From: Halomonas sp. HL-48
Lineage (GTDB): Bacteria > Pseudomonadota > Gammaproteobacteria > Pseudomonadales > Halomonadaceae
Reading direction: 5' to 3'
DNA: 64,000 bases
NCBI RefSeq assembly: GCF_001314875.1
Contig: NZ_LJZS01000010.1
Coordinates: 62,001 to 126,000 of the forward strand
Shown here: positions 53,227 through 61,652 of the stretch, piece by piece
How positions within the stretch are numbered: the first letter of the stretch is position 1
How the letters are laid out: each line of letters opens with the position of its first letter
Notes under the pieces: model-generated
Seen by the model: only the letters and a program-made list of their open reading frames with translations
Told to the model about the DNA's origin: nothing
The model's database searches: none
Made by a program: the position numbers and the translations under genes

Positions 53227-54212
53227 TCTTACCTCGACTCATCATGAGCATTCTCGCCTCAGCACTTATGGTGACCGGCATACTCTCTACAGCGACGAGC
53301 GCGGCAGCCAGTGCCGATAACGCCGAAACGGTTTCGCGCAGCACGCCAACACGCATCGTCACGCTTTACCAGGGCGCCACCGACAGCGCTATTGCTCTTG
53401 GGCTGACGCCCATAGGCGTGGTCGATTCCTGGCTGGAAAAGCCCATGTACCGCTATCTGCGCGACGCGCTGTCGGGCGTTGAGCATGTGGGACTGGAAAC
53501 CCAGCCAAACCTGGAAAAGATTGCTTGGCTTGATCCAGACCTTGTCATTGCCAGCGACTTTCGCCATGCGCGGATAGCACCGCTACTGGAAGCCATCGCC
53601 CCTACGGTCTCAGCCTCCACGGTGTTTAACTTCAAGACCACGCTGAACATGGTGGCCAAGGCTACTGGCCGCAAAACGCAGGCAAATGAGCTGCTTGAGC
53701 AATGGGACAATCGTGTCGCCGACTTTCGCCAGCAGATCGCCGCCAAATTGAGCAGCGAATGGCCGCAAAAAGTGGCTGTCGTCCGCTTCAAGAGTGACCA
53801 CGTGCGTATCTATACCAGCGGTTTTGCGGGTTCGATCCTTGATGAACTGGGTTTTGAGCAACCCGATACACTGCAAAGCCAGAGCTGGGGAATGAAGCTT
53901 TCCAGCACTGAAAACATTCCGGTACTAGATGCCGATGCCCTCTTTATCCTGCTTGAGCCAGATGACCCCGCTATTGCAGATAATTACCAGCACTGGGCTT
54001 CCCACCCTCTTTGGCAACAGCTGTCAGCGGTACAAAGCGGGCACGTATTTGAAGTGGATCCGGTCAGTTGGATGATGGGCGGCGGCATACTGGCGGCCAA
54101 CGCCATGCTGGATGATCTGTATACCCATTATGGGCTGTTGCAACCCGAAGCGGCGCCGCATCGGTTTTGCCTGCCTCACGCCAGTGGCCGTGGGGAGCCT
54201 ACTTCATGCTAA
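53214..54212 (+). CDS. periplasmic ferric-siderophore binding protein (FecB/CbrA type)
   Basis: 332 residues. Sec signal peptide with core LIMSILASALMVTGI and cleavage near SAAAS; no lipobox cysteine. TRIVTLYQGATDSAIALGLT, EKIAWLDPDLVIASDFRHAR and GGGILAANAMLDDLYTHYGL fit class III binding proteins for siderophores such as FecB and CbrA. ATG at 53214 follows AGGA and overlaps the MFS stop; an ATG at 53244 would shorten the signal. Next gene overlaps by 7 bp. Expected to deliver the citrate-based siderophore made by the convergent operon. Confidence 0.88.
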   Translation: MQSVILPRLIMSILASALMVTGILSTATSAAASADNAETVSRSTPTRIVTLYQGATDSAIALGLTPIGVVDSWLEKPMYRYLRDALSGVEHVGLETQPNLEKIAWLDPDLVIASDFRHARIAPLLEAIAPTVSASTVFNFKTTLNMVAKATGRKTQANELLEQWDNRVADFRQQIAAKLSSEWPQKVAVVRFKSDHVRIYTSGFAGSILDELGFEQPDTLQSQSWGMKLSSTENIPVLDADALFILLEPDDPAIADNYQHWASHPLWQQLSAVQSGHVFEVDPVSWMMGGGILAANAMLDDLYTHYGLLQPEAAPHRFCLPHASGRGEPTSC

Positions 54213-55210
54213 ACAGTATTGCCGCAAAAAGTATTGGCCTTTTCATCGGCGCACTGGTGGCGCTGGGCGCCTTTTTCGCCAGCGTGATGTTAGGCACAAC
54301 GGAGATCGCCTTCTCCTCTCTGTATGGTTCCCTCGCCCATTTCGACCCAACCAATATCGCCCACATCATCCTTCTGACCGAACGCCTTCCTCGGGCGGTG
54401 ATTGCCGCGCTGGTGGGCGCCAGCCTGGCCATTGCCGGCGCGCTGATGCAGACCATGACGCGCAACCCGCTGGCATCGCCAGGCATTTTAGGTATCAACG
54501 CAGGCGCGATGTTTTTTGTGGTGGTAGCGGTTGCGTTATTGCCGCTGCACACCCCCGCGCACTACGTCTGGGCCGCGCTTTTGGGCGCGCTGGTCGCAGC
54601 CGTTCTGGTGATGGTACTTAGCCGTGGTCGCCATGGCGAGCTCTCCCCCCTACGGGTTGTACTGGCAGGCGTTGCCGTCACGGCGATGTTCGTATCGTTC
54701 AGCCAGGGGCTGCTGGTGATTGACCAGCAAAGCTTTGAAAGCGTTCTTCAGTGGCTGGCGGGGTCGGTATCGGGGCGTGAACTTTCCGTCGTCATGCCTC
54801 TGCTGCCGCTCTTTGGCGGGGCACTTTTGCTCTGCGCGCTGCTGGTACGCCACGCCAATGCGCTGCTGCTTGGCGATGACATGGCCACCGGGCTTGGCAT
54901 GCAGGCCACCACCATCAAGCTACTTTTGGGGCTAATCGTGATTGTGCTGGCGGGTAGCTCCGTGGCCCTGGCGGGCATGATCGGCTTTGTGGGTTTGATT
55001 GTGCCACATATGGCGCGTGGGCTGTTTGGCATCGACCACCGCTGGCTGCTGCCCGCCTGCGCCTTGCTGGGCGCCTGTTTGTTGCTGCTGGCCGACTTGG
55101 CCTCGCGGTTTTTAATGCCGCCCCAGGAGATTCCGGTCGGTGTGATGACGGCGCTGATTGGCACCCCCTTCTTTATTTACTTAGCACGACGCAAGATGGT
55201 CGCCCAATGA
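54206..55210 (+). CDS. siderophore ABC permease, FecC/CbrB type
   Basis: 334 residues with about nine hydrophobic segments. LTERLPRAVIAALVGASLAI, QTMTRNPLASPGILGINAGA, GMIGFVGLIVPHMARGLFG and PQEIPVGVMTALIGTPFFIY are FecCD-family signatures. Works as one half of the inner-membrane channel with the next gene product. ATG at 54206 follows GGGGAG and overlaps the binding-protein stop (ATGCTAA). Confidence 0.92.
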   Translation: MLNSIAAKSIGLFIGALVALGAFFASVMLGTTEIAFSSLYGSLAHFDPTNIAHIILLTERLPRAVIAALVGASLAIAGALMQTMTRNPLASPGILGINAGAMFFVVVAVALLPLHTPAHYVWAALLGALVAAVLVMVLSRGRHGELSPLRVVLAGVAVTAMFVSFSQGLLVIDQQSFESVLQWLAGSVSGRELSVVMPLLPLFGGALLLCALLVRHANALLLGDDMATGLGMQATTIKLLLGLIVIVLAGSSVALAGMIGFVGLIVPHMARGLFGIDHRWLLPACALLGACLLLLADLASRFLMPPQEIPVGVMTALIGTPFFIYLARRKMVAQ

Positions 55211-56247
55211 GAACAAGTGCAGCGTTAATCCACAGCAGCGCAATAAAAAACGCAAGTAATCGCTTACTTAGAAGACTGCTGCTACTAGGTCTTCTATTAG
55301 TGGCCAGCGCTACGCTGTCGCTGTGTTTAGGCAGTTTTTCCACGTCGTTTACGCAGGTGCTGCGTGCTTTGGCAGCGCCGCAAAGTAGCGATATCGCCTT
55401 TATTATCTGGGAACTACGTCTTCCGCGCATCGTACTGGCGATACTGGTCGGCGCTGCCCTGGCAATAGCCGGGGCGATTCTGCAGAGCATTGTGCGCAAT
55501 CCGTTGGCGTCTCCCGATGTCATTGGCATTACCAGCGGCGCCGCGTTTGCAGCAGTGCTATTTCTGGCGATGCTGAGTACCACACTGACTATTCACTGGC
55601 TGCCCGTTGCGGCCATGCTCGGAGCGCTGGTTTCGGCATTGTTGGTCATCAGCTTGACCTGGAAAAATGGCATTAGCCCATCACGCATGGTACTGGTCGG
55701 CATTGGCCTGGCAGCGGCCATGAGCTCTGGCACCACGCTGCTGATAGTGATCAGCGATGACGCTGCTGCCATGACGGCCTATGTATGGCTGACCGGCAGT
55801 CTTTACGCGGCCCAATGGGACGATGTACGTGGTCTATTGCCATGGCTATTAGTGGCGATGCCAGTCAGCTTAGCCTTCACTCGTCATGCCGATGCCATGG
55901 CGCTGGGCGATAGCGTTGCCGAAGGTCTGGGCGTGGCTATTCTACGCAGCCGGTTGGCGCTGCTGGCCTGCAGCGTGGCCCTGGCCGGGGCCGCCGTGGC
56001 GTTTGCCGGTGGCTTAAGCTTTGTGGGCCTGATTGCCCCTCATCTGGCAGCCAGATTGGTAGGCCGCAATCTGGCACGACTGGTGCCAGCCTCAGCGCTG
56101 GTCGGCGCCTTGATAGTGCTTTACGCCGACCTTCTGGGCCGAGTGGCCTTTTTACCCAAAGACCTTCCTGCAGGCATCTTCGTTGCCGGGATAGGCGCGC
56201 CCTTCTTCGTGTATCTGTTACACAGAACGCGCTACCGACAGCGTTAA
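55207..56247 (+). CDS. siderophore ABC permease, FecD/CbrC type
   Basis: 346 residues, second FecCD-family permease: WELRLPRIVLAILVGAALAI, QSIVRNPLASPDVIGITSGA, AGGLSFVGLIAPHLAARLVG and LPAGIFVAGIGAPFFVYLLH. Its start overlaps the previous stop by 4 bp (ATGA). In achromobactin loci a cbrD ATPase gene follows at this point; here an RraA-like gene follows 42 bp on, so the ATPase must be supplied from elsewhere, perhaps FhuC at 29242. Confidence 0.92.
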   Translation: MRTSAALIHSSAIKNASNRLLRRLLLLGLLLVASATLSLCLGSFSTSFTQVLRALAAPQSSDIAFIIWELRLPRIVLAILVGAALAIAGAILQSIVRNPLASPDVIGITSGAAFAAVLFLAMLSTTLTIHWLPVAAMLGALVSALLVISLTWKNGISPSRMVLVGIGLAAAMSSGTTLLIVISDDAAAMTAYVWLTGSLYAAQWDDVRGLLPWLLVAMPVSLAFTRHADAMALGDSVAEGLGVAILRSRLALLACSVALAGAAVAFAGGLSFVGLIAPHLAARLVGRNLARLVPASALVGALIVLYADLLGRVAFLPKDLPAGIFVAGIGAPFFVYLLHRTRYRQR

Positions 56248-56289
56248 ACGTCCAAGACAGGTTTATTGAACTTTTCAAACGGGAAAGAC

Positions 56290-56913
56290 ATGTTTCATAT
56301 CGAACCCCGCAAGGTCACACTGAGTGCCGAACAGCGCTCTCGCTACCGGCATATTGCCACATCCACCTTGGGTCACTTCACCGACTTTGGCGCCATCACT
56401 TCGCTGCCACCCCTTCAACGCCCTGCGCGCCTGTTAGGCACAGCCTTGACGGTCAGAATTCCCTACGTGGATGGCAGCATTATCCACGAGGCGCTAAAAA
56501 TGGCATGCCCTGGAGACGTGCTGGTGATTGATGTCTCCGGCGACCACCAACGCGCCTGCTGGGGAGAGTTTCGCGCCTATGCGGCGCTACGCAAACAACT
56601 GGCAGGCGTGGTAACCAATGGCGCGGTCACCGACTGGGACGCATTGACCCAGTTAACGCTGCCGACATACGCACGCGCCGCAAGCCCGCTGACTACCCGG
56701 GCCCTGGAACTGGAAGGAGAGCTCAATACTCCCGTCGCTATCGAGGGTGTCACCATCAATCCCGGTGATCTGGTCGTGGGCGATGACGATGGATTGTTTA
56801 TCATTCCTCCCCATAGGGCTGACGTGCTGGCAGGTGCAGCGGAGGCCAAGCAGGCTCAGGAGGAAGAGAAGCGCCGTGCGCTGAAGGCGGAGTTTCCTGA
56901 ATGGTTTCGCTGA
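56290..56913 (+). CDS. RraA-like protein (HMG/CHA aldolase superfamily)
   Basis: 207 residues. LGHFTDFGAITSLPPLQRPA, GTALTVRIPYVDGSIIHEAL, GDVLVIDVSGDHQRACWGEF, GVVTNGAVTDWDALTQLTLP and PGDLVVGDDDGLFIIPPHRA place it with RraA-fold proteins. The active-site stretch of catalytic members, G-x-x-R-D-x3, reads NGAVTDWD: the arginine is V/T-substituted and only the aspartate is kept. Catalytic members act as 4-hydroxy-4-methyl-2-oxoglutarate aldolases and decarboxylate oxaloacetate. ATG at 56290 follows GGGAAAG; a TTG at 56266 is also open. It closes the importer operon, so a siderophore-related role is likely but unknown. Confidence 0.8.
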   Translation: MFHIEPRKVTLSAEQRSRYRHIATSTLGHFTDFGAITSLPPLQRPARLLGTALTVRIPYVDGSIIHEALKMACPGDVLVIDVSGDHQRACWGEFRAYAALRKQLAGVVTNGAVTDWDALTQLTLPTYARAASPLTTRALELEGELNTPVAIEGVTINPGDLVVGDDDGLFIIPPHRADVLAGAAEAKQAQEEEKRRALKAEFPEWFR

Positions 56914-56976
56914 CTGGTTTTAATGACTCGTTTACCCCCCTTTCGCCTAGAACGCTTTACTGAATATCAGGGCAGT

Positions 56977-57006
56977 AAAAAAACCGCCCGATATTGATCG
57001 GGCGGT
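56977..57006 (-). terminator. intrinsic terminator of the NIS siderophore operon
   Basis: ACCGCCCGAT / ATCGGGCGGT stem (56983-56992 with 56997-57006), loop 4 bases; on the minus strand it is followed by seven T. It sits between convergent genes and may also act weakly rightward. Confidence 0.88.
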
Positions 57007-57015
57007 TAATCGATC

Positions 57016-58926
57016 TCAGCTCTCCGCCACTGCCTCATCTTTGATATCAACCGCGTGAGGGGCTACGCGCCTGAAGGGATTACAGGTGGCGCTGGTTCCA
57101 AAGGGCATGCTACCCGGCCCGCCGGCACGCTCGATAATCGGCGCAATAAGGCGCTTGTAAGGCCACTGTTCCCGCTCGAACAGCTGCTCGCGGAGCATGT
57201 CACGATCGTGTTGCTCAAAAGGCAGCGTATTGATCTGCTCTTCAAGGCGCGTCGCCATCACCTGCCAAAGGTCGCGTGCAGAAAGCCGATAATAGTTGGC
57301 AAGATTGTCGATGATTGCGCGAAGATTGACCTGGATGGCCAGGGTCTGCAACCAGAACAGCAGGTCTTTGAGGCTATCATGATAGAGCGTATTGGCATGT
57401 CCCGGCTTGATGCGATAGCACGGGTCCTGCATGCCATGCTGCTCCAGGCGTTCCACGCTAATACGCAGCGAGTCGTGGTCGCGCAGCAGCAGCCCATGAC
57501 ATTGTCCTTCCTTGAAGACCAGTACGGCATTCTGGCCATGCACTTCTGCCAGCATGCCCAGCCGCAGCATGCGCAGGTTGATGTCGAAGAAACGGTTGCA
57601 AAGCTCCCCAAATAGCCGTATCACCGTTGCCCCACTCGCCGCGAGGCCCCGTTGCGCCAGCCAGTCATCAAACACATGATGCTCGTTGGCCGGTAGCGGC
57701 GTGCCCAGCGTAGCCATAGGAACCAAACGTGCGCTTGGGTCTTGCAGTAGCGCGCTTGGATAGCTGCGCACCATGGCCGATAGATGGCGTGGCGCTTCAT
57801 CAAACAGCGTGGCCTCTTCTGGCATATAGGCCCACCACTTGCTCTCGTCGCACAGGTAAAGCCTCTCGCCAAGCTCGGCATCCAGCTGTATGGCTTGCTT
57901 TAGTAGCCGTTCGCTGAGATCACCATTCACCATTTTGACGGCAGGCAGATAGCGTGAGGCTCCCAGAGAGTGGATCGCCATGGGTAGCTTCAGAAAATGG
58001 GGGCTTGCCGTTGTCGGAGCCAATGAACGCAGCGAAGAGGTTGCAAGCCAAGGCTCGGTAACCGCTGAAAGCGAAACGCACTCGCCTGCATCAAAGGCTT
58101 CCTGCAGCCAGTGAGGTAGCGCATGCTCATGCTGCCAAGGGTGCACGGGGATGGCGGTATGTGTGTGCGCTAACCCTTTTGCTGCCATCTCACGCTCCAG
58201 CGCCTGGCCATGCTCATCGCCTGCCAGCCATTGAATTGGGGCAGCGCAGTTCTCGTTGACACCCGCCCCGGTGATTATCCGGCTGGTCTTGATCGCTACC
58301 CAGCGCAGTTGGATCGGGTTATTGAACTCGGCCATATAGGCGCGATACTCCGCCTCACGGAGCCCTTGCTTGGCTTTTGCGGTAGGATGATAGGGGCGGT
58401 CCAGAAGCGATGCCCACTGCTCCATAACGGCAAAGTGTCTGGGCGTGGTTAGCTGGTGCAAACCTTGCGTTTCCACTTGGTGATCCACAGAGCTTTCAGC
58501 CTGCCAGAGGCTGTCGGCTAGCGCCTGAAGAAACACCAACTGTCCCTGATTCAAGTCCTCGTCGTCGGTTATGGCGCAAAAGAGGCGTCGAGTGAACTCA
58601 ACAGGATCCAGCGCATGCCCCTGGCAGTTTTCTTGGTTTAGCAGCATCACCGGTGTTTGCGGCACCTTCTCCCAGGTCTGAGTAATGCCGGGCTGCAGCA
58701 GCATAATCACGCTATGCTGTTGATCCTGCGGCCAGCGCCATAGCCGCTTTGATGAGTCGTACTGACACGTATTCAACACGGATAACTGGGTGAGCAGCTC
58801 TTCGGCATGCGCGGTGTTGATCCACTCGGCATTAAGCTTATCCAGCAGGCCTTCAACCAGTAATCCATCTATCAGGGCCTGCATGATCAGCTGCTGGGAA
58901 TAGCGTTTGGCATCAAGGGATTGCAT
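57016..58926 (-). CDS. acsA: IucA/IucC-family NIS siderophore synthetase (AcsA position)
   Basis: 636 residues. NIS synthetase motifs: DRPYHPTAKAKQGL (~180), AIPVHPWQHEHALPHWL (~265), SSLRSLAPT (ATP site), and in the C-terminal FhuF-like domain EVHGQNAVLVFKEGQ plus LLLRDHDS. Such enzymes join a citrate or 2-oxoglutarate carboxylate to an amine or alcohol using ATP. It is the last of the leftward operon, where achromobactin loci have acsA. ATG at 58926 follows GGAG; a TTG at 58941 is open but poorer. Which bond it forms cannot be read here. Confidence 0.85.
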   Translation of the reverse strand: MQSLDAKRYSQQLIMQALIDGLLVEGLLDKLNAEWINTAHAEELLTQLSVLNTCQYDSSKRLWRWPQDQQHSVIMLLQPGITQTWEKVPQTPVMLLNQENCQGHALDPVEFTRRLFCAITDDEDLNQGQLVFLQALADSLWQAESSVDHQVETQGLHQLTTPRHFAVMEQWASLLDRPYHPTAKAKQGLREAEYRAYMAEFNNPIQLRWVAIKTSRIITGAGVNENCAAPIQWLAGDEHGQALEREMAAKGLAHTHTAIPVHPWQHEHALPHWLQEAFDAGECVSLSAVTEPWLATSSLRSLAPTTASPHFLKLPMAIHSLGASRYLPAVKMVNGDLSERLLKQAIQLDAELGERLYLCDESKWWAYMPEEATLFDEAPRHLSAMVRSYPSALLQDPSARLVPMATLGTPLPANEHHVFDDWLAQRGLAASGATVIRLFGELCNRFFDINLRMLRLGMLAEVHGQNAVLVFKEGQCHGLLLRDHDSLRISVERLEQHGMQDPCYRIKPGHANTLYHDSLKDLLFWLQTLAIQVNLRAIIDNLANYYRLSARDLWQVMATRLEEQINTLPFEQHDRDMLREQLFEREQWPYKRLIAPIIERAGGPGSMPFGTSATCNPFRRVAPHAVDIKDEAVAES

Positions 58927-58983
58927 GATAGCGAGCTCCAAAAATTATGAGTGCGGATAGTTGGCGAGACCTCATTAAACGGA

Positions 58984-59757
58984 TCACGACGTGGGGGCCC
59001 TGGCCTCACCGAGGCGCGTTTGCAGGGCGCGAAAGGCAATCCCCCGCTCATCGCCCAACATGAAGGCGCCAACCCCTTTTGCCCGCCACCTCTCCTGCGC
59101 TTTCGGTTGGCGCAGAAAGGCGCAGTAGGGAATCCCGTACTCCCATGCCCTGCGCTGAACCGTTTCCAGGGCATCAATAACGTCGGCATGCTCTGGCTGC
59201 CATGTCACTCCCATGGACTGGGAGAGATCAGCCGCGCCTTCCAGCACCATATCGAGCCCTGGCACCGCACAAATTTCATCGATATTCGCCACACCGCGAC
59301 GGCTTTCAAGCATGGCGATCAGCATGATTTCCCGGTTCGCCTGAACGACGTAGTCCGCAAGCGAGCTTTTGCCAAACCCGCCGGGGCGTCCGGCATTGAG
59401 GCTGCGCTGCCCTTCTGGCGCGTATTTGCAGGCGGCGACAGCCTGGGCCAGGGTATCGGCGTCTTCCACATTAGGCAGCACGATACCCTGGGCCCCACCA
59501 TCCAACAGGCGCAGCAGTGTTTTGGGGTGGGCATCGGCAACGCGCACCAGCGGCGTCAACGCGTAACTTTCGGCGGTACGAATCATGTGCTCGATGGTTT
59601 CCGGGTTGATCAGCACGTGCTCGGTATCAATGACCACGAAGTCAAAGCCTGCCTCACCAATCAGTTCTATCGAGGCCGCCGAAGGTATCGAGGCCATAAC
59701 ACCGTAGACCTCCCGCCCTTCTGCAAGCGCCCGCTTGAGTCGGTTGGTTCTCAGCAT
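58984..59757 (-). CDS. acsB: HpcH/HpaI aldolase-family protein, SbnG/AcsB-like (citrate-forming)
   Basis: 257 residues from ATG 59757, which overlaps the preceding synthetase stop by 7 bp and follows GGAGG. EAGFDFVVIDTEHVLINPET, PLVRVADAHPKTLLRLLDGG, GIVLPNVEDADTLAQAV and MLESRRGVANIDEICAV are HpcH/HpaI-family. SbnG of Staphylococcus is a member that makes citrate from oxaloacetate and acetyl-CoA for siderophore use; AcsB is its achromobactin counterpart. It would supply citrate to the neighbouring NIS enzymes independently of the TCA cycle. Confidence 0.83.
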   Translation of the reverse strand: MLRTNRLKRALAEGREVYGVMASIPSAASIELIGEAGFDFVVIDTEHVLINPETIEHMIRTAESYALTPLVRVADAHPKTLLRLLDGGAQGIVLPNVEDADTLAQAVAACKYAPEGQRSLNAGRPGGFGKSSLADYVVQANREIMLIAMLESRRGVANIDEICAVPGLDMVLEGAADLSQSMGVTWQPEHADVIDALETVQRRAWEYGIPYCAFLRQPKAQERWRAKGVGAFMLGDERGIAFRALQTRLGEARAPTS

Positions 59758-61607
59758 AGAGCCTCCCGCGATTCGGCATAGGCGGCCAACGGGTTGGGGA
59801 CCTGCTTGACCTGTGGCCGCTCGTCCCCAAACAGGCGGCGTCGCGTCAGGGCCTCTACCTCCCATTCTGGCGCAAACACATCGAAGCACTGGTAGCGCTC
59901 GGCGTGCTCAGGATGAGCGCGCTGGTACTCTCTGATGACGCCAGCAGTCATTGCCCAGAACCGAGACTCCTCCAGACCGAAATGGCGCTGCAGGAAAATC
60001 GCCATTTCGGCCAGCGCAATAAAGAAGAAGGCATCACAGGAGTAGTCACGTACGGCGGCCAGATCGTCGGTCACGATAAAGGAGTTACGATTAAGGGCAG
60101 CATGGCTCGCAGGCACCGGCTCAAGCGCAGGGGCCAGTTCAGGCCTGGCCAGTTGGCCGGTACTAAAACGAACACCATCGTGGAAATCTTTTAGCGCCAC
60201 TCTGGTCGGCCAGCCATCGCGATGAATGACCAGGATATTCTGGCCGTGGGACTCCATCCCGATACCTTCAGCAAACAGTAGATGGATAATCGGCAGCGTA
60301 GCCACGTGAACAAGCTGGCGCGTCCAGGCCTCCAGCCCATGATTTGCTATCCAGGGCTCAATAAAAGGGGCTGTCGGCTCGCCGGCTGGGTTTCGCATCT
60401 GCTGGCTCAGCCCGTTGAAGGGCACGGCCTGCTCGCCAGCCTGCAAAAACTGGCTGATATTCTGCCGCCAGATAGCACCGACCTTGCCATAGATATCGTG
60501 GTAGCGCGTTCGAGGAAAGGCGCGCTCATCTAGAGCCACGCCAGCCACTTCACCCAGGATCACGAAGCCCGCCGCTTGGGCAGTGCTATCGGTGTCAACA
60601 AGCTGCTGAAGCCACCGAGTAATGATCGGGCCGTTGGTCACGGTATGACGAGCCAGAATTCGCGTGCTCGACGTATTGGTAATGCTCATTGCCAGCTTGA
60701 GATAGGGCTGACTGGTATCGAGAGGAGCGAGCGTGCGAATCGACTGCTGAGGGGTATACATCGTCTCACCGCAGCCGAGCAAGGCAATCTCTCCTTTGGC
60801 AAGCTCTGGATAGAGCGCAGGCACCAGCGCATTCTCCCACTGCCATGGGTGTACCGGCATCAGCACCACATCGGCACGTGCCAACTGTCGCTGTGTGAGG
60901 TACTCCTTCAGGCTTGCCTGAACGCGAGGGCCGGCGTACTGCTCAAGACTTTCAACAGGCAGCTCGCCCTCAACGCCACCCTGGTGCGCCAGCTGGCTGG
61001 GCACCGCCAGCCATAGAACCTGAAGCGGCTGGGCAAACTCGGGGCCATAGCGCTGGTTATCCCGCAGCGAAAAACCAAGTCGTGACTTGTAGCAGGGGTG
61101 ATAGCTATGCGCATCGGTGAAGTAGTGCTCCAGGGCGTCCGCATCCAGCGATTGCGGTGCTTCGGGGCAAGCCGAGAGCGAGGACGAGGATTGAATGTCC
61201 TTGATCAGGGTCTGCTTCAGCTCGTTCACAAAGCCGGGCTGAATCGCGCCGCCGCCCAGCACACTCTCAATGTCGTCGATAAATTGCTGCAGGCTGGTGG
61301 GTTCAGGCGCCCCGTTTTGCGGAACGATGGTCAGCGAGGAGTGCTCAAGCCGGATAATCTGGAAGCTATGACACAGCCAGCCGTACACCTGATAGCAGCG
61401 GTTACCCAGGGTGATAGTGAAGAGCGTGTTACCGGCAAACGCTGGATTCGACGCTGGCAACACCTCATAACGAAGTACATCTTCAAACAGCAACGTCTGC
61501 AGAAGCTGACCAACTACGCGCTGTTCGATCCGCTGATGATGGCGCCAGCTGGCTAATGAAGCGAACGGTGTCGCTGGCGCACCAGATATGCATTCATGCG
61601 ATGACAT
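59751..61607 (-). CDS. acsC: IucA/IucC-family NIS siderophore synthetase (AcsC position)
   Basis: 618 residues. DAHSYHPCYKSRLGFSL (~170), LMPVHPWQWENALVPAL (~250), QQSIRTLAPL, the nucleotide-site segment SITNTSSTRILARHTVTNGP and the C-terminal MESHGQNILVIHRDGWPT with VALKDFHDG define the family. It acts between decarboxylase and aldolase genes as acsC does in achromobactin loci. Separated from the decarboxylase gene by 45 bp and overlapping acsB by 7 bp. Substrate identity is inferred from position only. Confidence 0.86.
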   Translation of the reverse strand: MSSHECISGAPATPFASLASWRHHQRIEQRVVGQLLQTLLFEDVLRYEVLPASNPAFAGNTLFTITLGNRCYQVYGWLCHSFQIIRLEHSSLTIVPQNGAPEPTSLQQFIDDIESVLGGGAIQPGFVNELKQTLIKDIQSSSSLSACPEAPQSLDADALEHYFTDAHSYHPCYKSRLGFSLRDNQRYGPEFAQPLQVLWLAVPSQLAHQGGVEGELPVESLEQYAGPRVQASLKEYLTQRQLARADVVLMPVHPWQWENALVPALYPELAKGEIALLGCGETMYTPQQSIRTLAPLDTSQPYLKLAMSITNTSSTRILARHTVTNGPIITRWLQQLVDTDSTAQAAGFVILGEVAGVALDERAFPRTRYHDIYGKVGAIWRQNISQFLQAGEQAVPFNGLSQQMRNPAGEPTAPFIEPWIANHGLEAWTRQLVHVATLPIIHLLFAEGIGMESHGQNILVIHRDGWPTRVALKDFHDGVRFSTGQLARPELAPALEPVPASHAALNRNSFIVTDDLAAVRDYSCDAFFFIALAEMAIFLQRHFGLEESRFWAMTAGVIREYQRAHPEHAERYQCFDVFAPEWEVEALTRRRLFGDERPQVKQVPNPLAAYAESREALC

Positions 61608-61652
61608 GGGGTACCTTCAAGACATAAATAATGGGTTAACTAAACAACCTGC

